A program made the translations under genes and the position numbers. A stretch of 8,339 bases of DNA from Bifidobacteriaceae bacterium (GTDB lineage: Bacteria; Actinomycetota; Actinomycetes; Actinomycetales; WQXJ01), in contig JAIRXV010000397.1 of NCBI GenBank assembly GCA_031268115.1, positions 1 through 8,339 on the forward strand, given 5' to 3'. Positions 5,626 through 8,339 of this stretch are shown here, piece by piece; position 1 is the stretch's first letter; each line of letters starts with the position of its first letter. The notes below the pieces were generated by a model. It saw only the letters and a list, made by a program, of their open reading frames with translations, ran no database searches and was not told the origin of the DNA.

Positions 5626-6122
5626 GTGCGGGTGGGCGCGTCCCTGCGGGCGGCGAGCGCTTCGCTCACGGCATCGGGGACGCCATCGGGCACGAAAGAA
5701 GCTATGTTCGCGCCGTTCGCGGCCATCTCCACGACGATGGAGCTGGACAGGAAGGCCAGGCCCGGCCGCGAGGGCAGAAACACGGTCTCGACGGCCCCGA
5801 GTTCGTAGTTGACTTGGGCCTGCACGTCTTCTGTCAGCAGATCGCGCGCCGAACGCACGCCCTTGACCAGGACTGTTGCGCCGAAGGAGTGGGCAAAATC
5901 GACCAGCAGTCCGTTGACGGCCATGACTCGCACGTTGGTCAGATCCGCGACGGCGCCGGCGATCAACCGGACCCGCTCCTCGACGCTGAGCAACGGGGTC
6001 TTGGTGTGATTGGTCGCAACCCCGACTATCACTTCATCGAACAGGCCCCTGGCGCGTTGGACGATGTCGAGATGGCCCAAGGTGATCGGATCGAAGGACC
6101 CGGGGACGATTCCCACGCTCAT
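5616..6122 (-). CDS. coaD: Phosphopantetheine adenylyltransferase
   Basis: CoaD transfers AMP from ATP to 4'-phosphopantetheine, giving dephospho-CoA, the penultimate step of coenzyme A synthesis. The 168-residue product begins MSVGIVPGSFDPITLGHLDI, containing the nucleotidyltransferase motif with T14-L15-G16-H17. It continues with ATNHTKTPLLSVEERV, the KGVRSARD segment (88-94) and the C-terminal ATP-binding SSSIVVEMAANG (126-137). Length is close to the usual 155-170. The ATG at 6120-6122 is chosen because MSxGIxPGSFDP is the family N-terminus; the frame continues upstream only as a shadow of rsmD. It starts 10 nt after the rsmD stop. The nearest purine-rich stretch (AAAGG, 6136-6140) is 13 nt away, somewhat far for a ribosome binding site. 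Its TAG stop lies in a palindrome. Confidence 0.97.
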   Translation of the reverse strand: MSVGIVPGSFDPITLGHLDIVQRARGLFDEVIVGVATNHTKTPLLSVEERVRLIAGAVADLTNVRVMAVNGLLVDFAHSFGATVLVKGVRSARDLLTEDVQAQVNYELGAVETVFLPSRPGLAFLSSSIVVEMAANGANIASFVPDGVPDAVSEALAARRDAPTRTTG

Positions 6123-6129
6123 AGGCGCC

Positions 6130-6135
6130 AATCTA
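6130..6135 (-). promoter_or_regulatory. Candidate -10 element for leaderless transcription of coaD
   Basis: Minus-strand TAGATT (6135 to 6130) fits TANNNT, begins with the rsmD stop codon and is followed by exactly 7 nt and the coaD ATG at 6122. This is the same arrangement as before the response regulator gene. There is no recognisable -35 box, so it may be chance. Confidence 0.25.
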
Positions 6136-6690
6136 CCTTTCGCTGTGGGCGAAACGGACCACCGTGTCGCCGTAGTTTCTCGGGTCTTGCCATACCCAGC
6201 CCGGCGGCGGGGCCGGGGCCGGGCCTCCGGCGGCCCTTTCAAGGACGATGACGGCACTCGCCGCTAGGTTCCCGGCCTCGCCTAGGGCGGCCAGGACGGC
6301 TGCGACCGCCTCGTTCGGTGTCTCATAGGGGGGATCGAGAAGGACCAGATCGAATGGCGCTTCGGGTTGGCGTGTGGCGGCGGCCCGTTCGGCGCGGACC
6401 AACGCCACTCGGGCGGGCAGCCGCAGCGCCGCCGCATTCGCCCTGGCCACCCGCGCCGCCTGGCGGGCCGAATCGACAAGGACCACTGGAGCGGCACCGC
6501 GGCTGGCGGCCTCCAGTCCGAGGGCACCGGACCCGGCGTAAAGGTCCAAGACGGCCGCTGCGTTCAAGTCGATCCTGGCTTCCACGGCCGAGAAGATCGC
6601 CTCGCGGACCCGATCTGAGGTGGGTCGGGTCCCCGTGGACGGCACGGTCAGGGTGCGTCCTTTGGCGCTTCCGGCGACGATCCGGGTCAT
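6133..6690 (-). CDS. rsmD: 16S rRNA (guanine(966)-N(2))-methyltransferase
   Basis: RsmD methylates G966 of 16S rRNA (E. coli numbering) using S-adenosylmethionine. The 185-residue product begins MTRIVAGSAKGRTLTVP, the family N-terminus, followed by TRPTSDRVREAIFS. The SAM-binding glycine loop is VLDLYAGSGALGLEAASRG (47-65) and the catalytic motif is DPPY at 119-122 in LVLLDPPYE. A Pro/Ala-rich turn (GGPAPAPPPGW, 155-165) before the last strands is a mild oddity. The ATG at 6688-6690 is chosen because it gives this N-terminus and overlaps the recG stop as ATGA, the usual sign of translational coupling. The frame stays open upstream for about 107 codons, but these shadow recG and resemble no protein. 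coaD follows after 10 nt; the rsmD-coaD pair is conserved in many bacteria. Confidence 0.96.
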   Translation of the reverse strand: MTRIVAGSAKGRTLTVPSTGTRPTSDRVREAIFSAVEARIDLNAAAVLDLYAGSGALGLEAASRGAAPVVLVDSARQAARVARANAAALRLPARVALVRAERAAATRQPEAPFDLVLLDPPYETPNEAVAAVLAALGEAGNLAASAVIVLERAAGGPAPAPPPGWVWQDPRNYGDTVVRFAHSER

Positions 6691-8339
6691 GCGCGCTCCA
6701 AGAAGTCCTCGCGGTCGCCTAGCCGCCGAGCGAGGAAATCGGCCAAGTCCGGGTGGCCGAGCAGCCGAGGGTCGCCCGCGATCAGATCGATCGCGATGAA
6801 ACGGGTGTGGGCGATCAGGTCGCGGTCTCTGATTACTCGCAGAAGCCGCAGCGACTTGCCGCGTCCCGATTGGTCCGCACCCAACACGTCCCCTTCGCGG
6901 CGCAACTCTAGATCGATCTCGCTGAGTTTGACCCCGTCGCGGTGCTGCTCCATCGCGGCCAAGCGGCGCGCGGCCGGAGTCTCGGGTTCGGCCCCAGAGA
7001 CCAGGAGGCACACTCCTGGGTCGCGGCCGCGCCCGATCCGTCCCCGGAGCTGATGCAGCGCCGCCAAACCGAACCGGTCCGCGTCCAGAACCACCATGAG
7101 GGTCGCACGCGGCACATCGACGCCGACCTCGATCACGGTTGTCGCCACCAACACATCGATCTGCCCAGAGGCGAAAGAAGACATAATCTGCTCTTTGGCT
7201 TCGGCGGAGAGGCGGCCGTGAATTGCCTCAGAGCGCAGATCGCGCAGCCCCGGTTCGCGGCGAATCCTCTCCAAGGTGTCCTCGACGGTGGCCAGGGGCG
7301 GACGCTGAGTTTCACCGCCCGGCCCAGACCCGTTTTCGAGATCCGGGCTCGGGGTCGGCGGTCGCGCCGCCTTGGAACCGTCCGATCCCGCGGCCGGGGG
7401 CGCCCCCTCGGGATCGGTCCGATCCTGGGCGTCGATTCGGGGGCAGACCACAAAAACACCGTGACCGGACCGCGCTTCCTCGCCTATCCGTTCCCATGCC
7501 CGCGCCACCCACTTCGGCTTGGATGTCGGTACCACGTGGGTAGTCACGGGTGGGCGCCCACCGGGGAGTTCGTCCAACGTCACGGTTTCCAGATCGCCGA
7601 AGTACGTCATGGCGATGGAGCGCGGGATCGGCGTGGCCGTCATCACCAGCACGTGAGGGGGTTTGGCGCCGCGGCTGCGCAGTACGTCTCGCTGTTCCAC
7701 ACCGAATCGATGCTGTTCGTCGATCACCACCAACCCGAGGTCCGCGAAACCCACTGGCTCCGAAAGCAGCGCGTGGGTGCCGATTGCGATGTCGGCCCTA
7801 CCCTCGGCCAGATCCGCCAACGTGGACCGCCGCTGGGCCGCCCCCAGCGATCCGGTCAACAGCCGCACCACCACCCCGCGTGGCGCGCCGTCCGATCCCT
7901 GAGGGCCGGCATCGGCGGCGGGGACCTCGCCCCCAGGCGCCGCCTCGGGGGCGAACAGACCCTCGCCGCTGAGTGGACCCAACAGGTTGGACAACGTCTG
8001 GTAATGCTGGACGGCCAGGATTTCTGTGGGGGCAAGCAGAACGGCCTGACCTCCGGCATCGACCGTTTGCAGCATGGCCCGCAACGCCACGACCGTCTTG
8101 CCGGACCCAACATCCCCTTGAAGCAAACGCTGCATGGGGCTCGCCCCGGAAAGGTGCGCCGCCAGCACCTGGCCAACGCGGACCTGCGCGCCAGTCAAAG
8201 CGAAGGGGATGCGCCGATCGAAGGCGGCCAGTACGGAGTTGGCGGCCCGCTCCGGCGGGAGCAGCGGACGCGGCGTCGCCCGCAGCGCGGCCGTCCCGGC
8301 GCGGCGGCGCGCCAGGGCGACTTGGGCGGTGAACGCCTC
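6687..8339 (-). CDS. recG: ATP-dependent DNA helicase RecG (C-terminal two-thirds, 5' end outside window)
   Basis: RecG is a superfamily 2 helicase that remodels stalled replication forks and branch-migrates Holliday junctions. The gene enters from the right edge in frame (first codons EAFTAQVALARRR, then RIPFALTGAQVRV), so the wedge domain and start are missing; the TTG at 8198 is internal. Helicase motifs appear in order: Walker A GDVGSGKT (about 8090-8113), VVIDEQHRFGVEQR (motif II, DEQH), MTATPIPRS (motif III), ATTVIEVGVDVP (motif V) and HQLRGRIGRGRDPG (motif VI). DLELRREGDVLGADQSG of the RecG C-terminal domain follows. Two Pro/Gly/Asp-rich insertions, about 7878-7973 and 7293-7430, interrupt the helicase core between motifs. 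They lengthen the protein relative to E. coli RecG but keep the frame. The TGA stop overlaps the rsmD start by 4 nt. Confidence 0.97.
   Translation of the reverse strand, partial: EAFTAQVALARRRAGTAALRATPRPLLPPERAANSVLAAFDRRIPFALTGAQVRVGQVLAAHLSGASPMQRLLQGDVGSGKTVVALRAMLQTVDAGGQAVLLAPTEILAVQHYQTLSNLLGPLSGEGLFAPEAAPGGEVPAADAGPQGSDGAPRGVVVRLLTGSLGAAQRRSTLADLAEGRADIAIGTHALLSEPVGFADLGLVVIDEQHRFGVEQRDVLRSRGAKPPHVLVMTATPIPRSIAMTYFGDLETVTLDELPGGRPPVTTHVVPTSKPKWVARAWERIGEEARSGHGVFVVCPRIDAQDRTDPEGAPPAAGSDGSKAARPPTPSPDLENGSGPGGETQRPPLATVEDTLERIRREPGLRDLRSEAIHGRLSAEAKEQIMSSFASGQIDVLVATTVIEVGVDVPRATLMVVLDADRFGLAALHQLRGRIGRGRDPGVCLLVSGAEPETPAARRLAAMEQHRDGVKLSEIDLELRREGDVLGADQSGRGKSLRLLRVIRDRDLIAHTRFIAIDLIAGDPRLLGHPDLADFLARRLGDREDFLERA

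Noticed and set aside
4890..6251. Plus-strand open frame of 453 codons running opposite rpmF, DUF177 and coaD
   Set aside because: It crosses several well-supported minus-strand genes and their gaps, has no recognisable domain and has the composition of a GC-rich shadow frame.
6123..6257. N-terminal extension of CoaD by 45 residues
   Set aside because: It overlaps the end of rsmD and reads as Arg/Pro-rich noise; MSVGIVPGSFDP at 6122 is the family start.
6691..7011. N-terminal extension of RsmD by about 107 residues into recG
   Set aside because: The extension is Arg/Pro-rich and is a shadow of recG in another frame. The ATG at 6690 gives the family N-terminus and a standard 4-nt overlap.
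1..8339. Mobile elements, CRISPR arrays, tRNA or rRNA genes
   Set aside because: No transposase or integrase frames, regularly spaced repeats, or tRNA/rRNA-like sequences were seen; the window is continuous protein coding.

Overview
The window is high-GC, densely packed chromosomal DNA with many GTG and TTG starts and almost no intergenic space. This points to an actinobacterium. The strongest support is the minus-strand block recG - rsmD - coaD - DUF177 (YceD) - rpmF - rnc, a core actinobacterial gene order. The genus cannot be named from the sequence alone; a micrococcal or actinomycete relative is a guess based on the cydC-histidine kinase adjacency.

Layout. Positions 2-2592 (plus strand) hold the 3' part of cydC, the ATPase half of the CydDC exporter needed for cytochrome bd assembly. 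It overlaps by 4 nt a cytoplasmic histidine kinase with two GAF domains, built like mycobacterial DevS/DosT. Positions 2608-8339 are all on the minus strand. Reading in the direction of transcription from the right edge, they are recG (5' end outside the window), rsmD, coaD, DUF177/YceD, rpmF, rnc, a NarL/DevR-type response regulator, and an unrecognised acidic 252-residue protein that overlaps the regulator gene by 11 nt. The two transcription units converge at about 2593-2607, where a small hairpin lies. No stretch over 300 bases is without a gene.

How the genes fit together. The minus-strand block is housekeeping: branch migration (RecG), 16S rRNA methylation (RsmD), coenzyme A synthesis (CoaD), ribosomal protein L32 with its YceD partner, and RNase III. 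Fused to its tail is a DevR-like regulator, and the kinase that most plausibly phosphorylates it sits in the opposing cyd unit. The kinase keeps a His and a Tyr at the spacing of the DevS heme ligand (H149) and distal Tyr (Y171), and the regulator keeps the DevR recognition-helix residues. The most interesting reading is therefore a DosS/DosR-like gas or redox sensing pair split over two convergent operons, with the sensor co-transcribed with a cytochrome bd assembly gene and the regulator coupled to an unknown protein. A second pattern is that three TAG stop codons in the minus-strand operon (rsmD, coaD, rnc) each begin a TANNNT -10-like hexamer. Two of these lie exactly 7 nt before the next start codon, the spacing expected of leaderless promoters.
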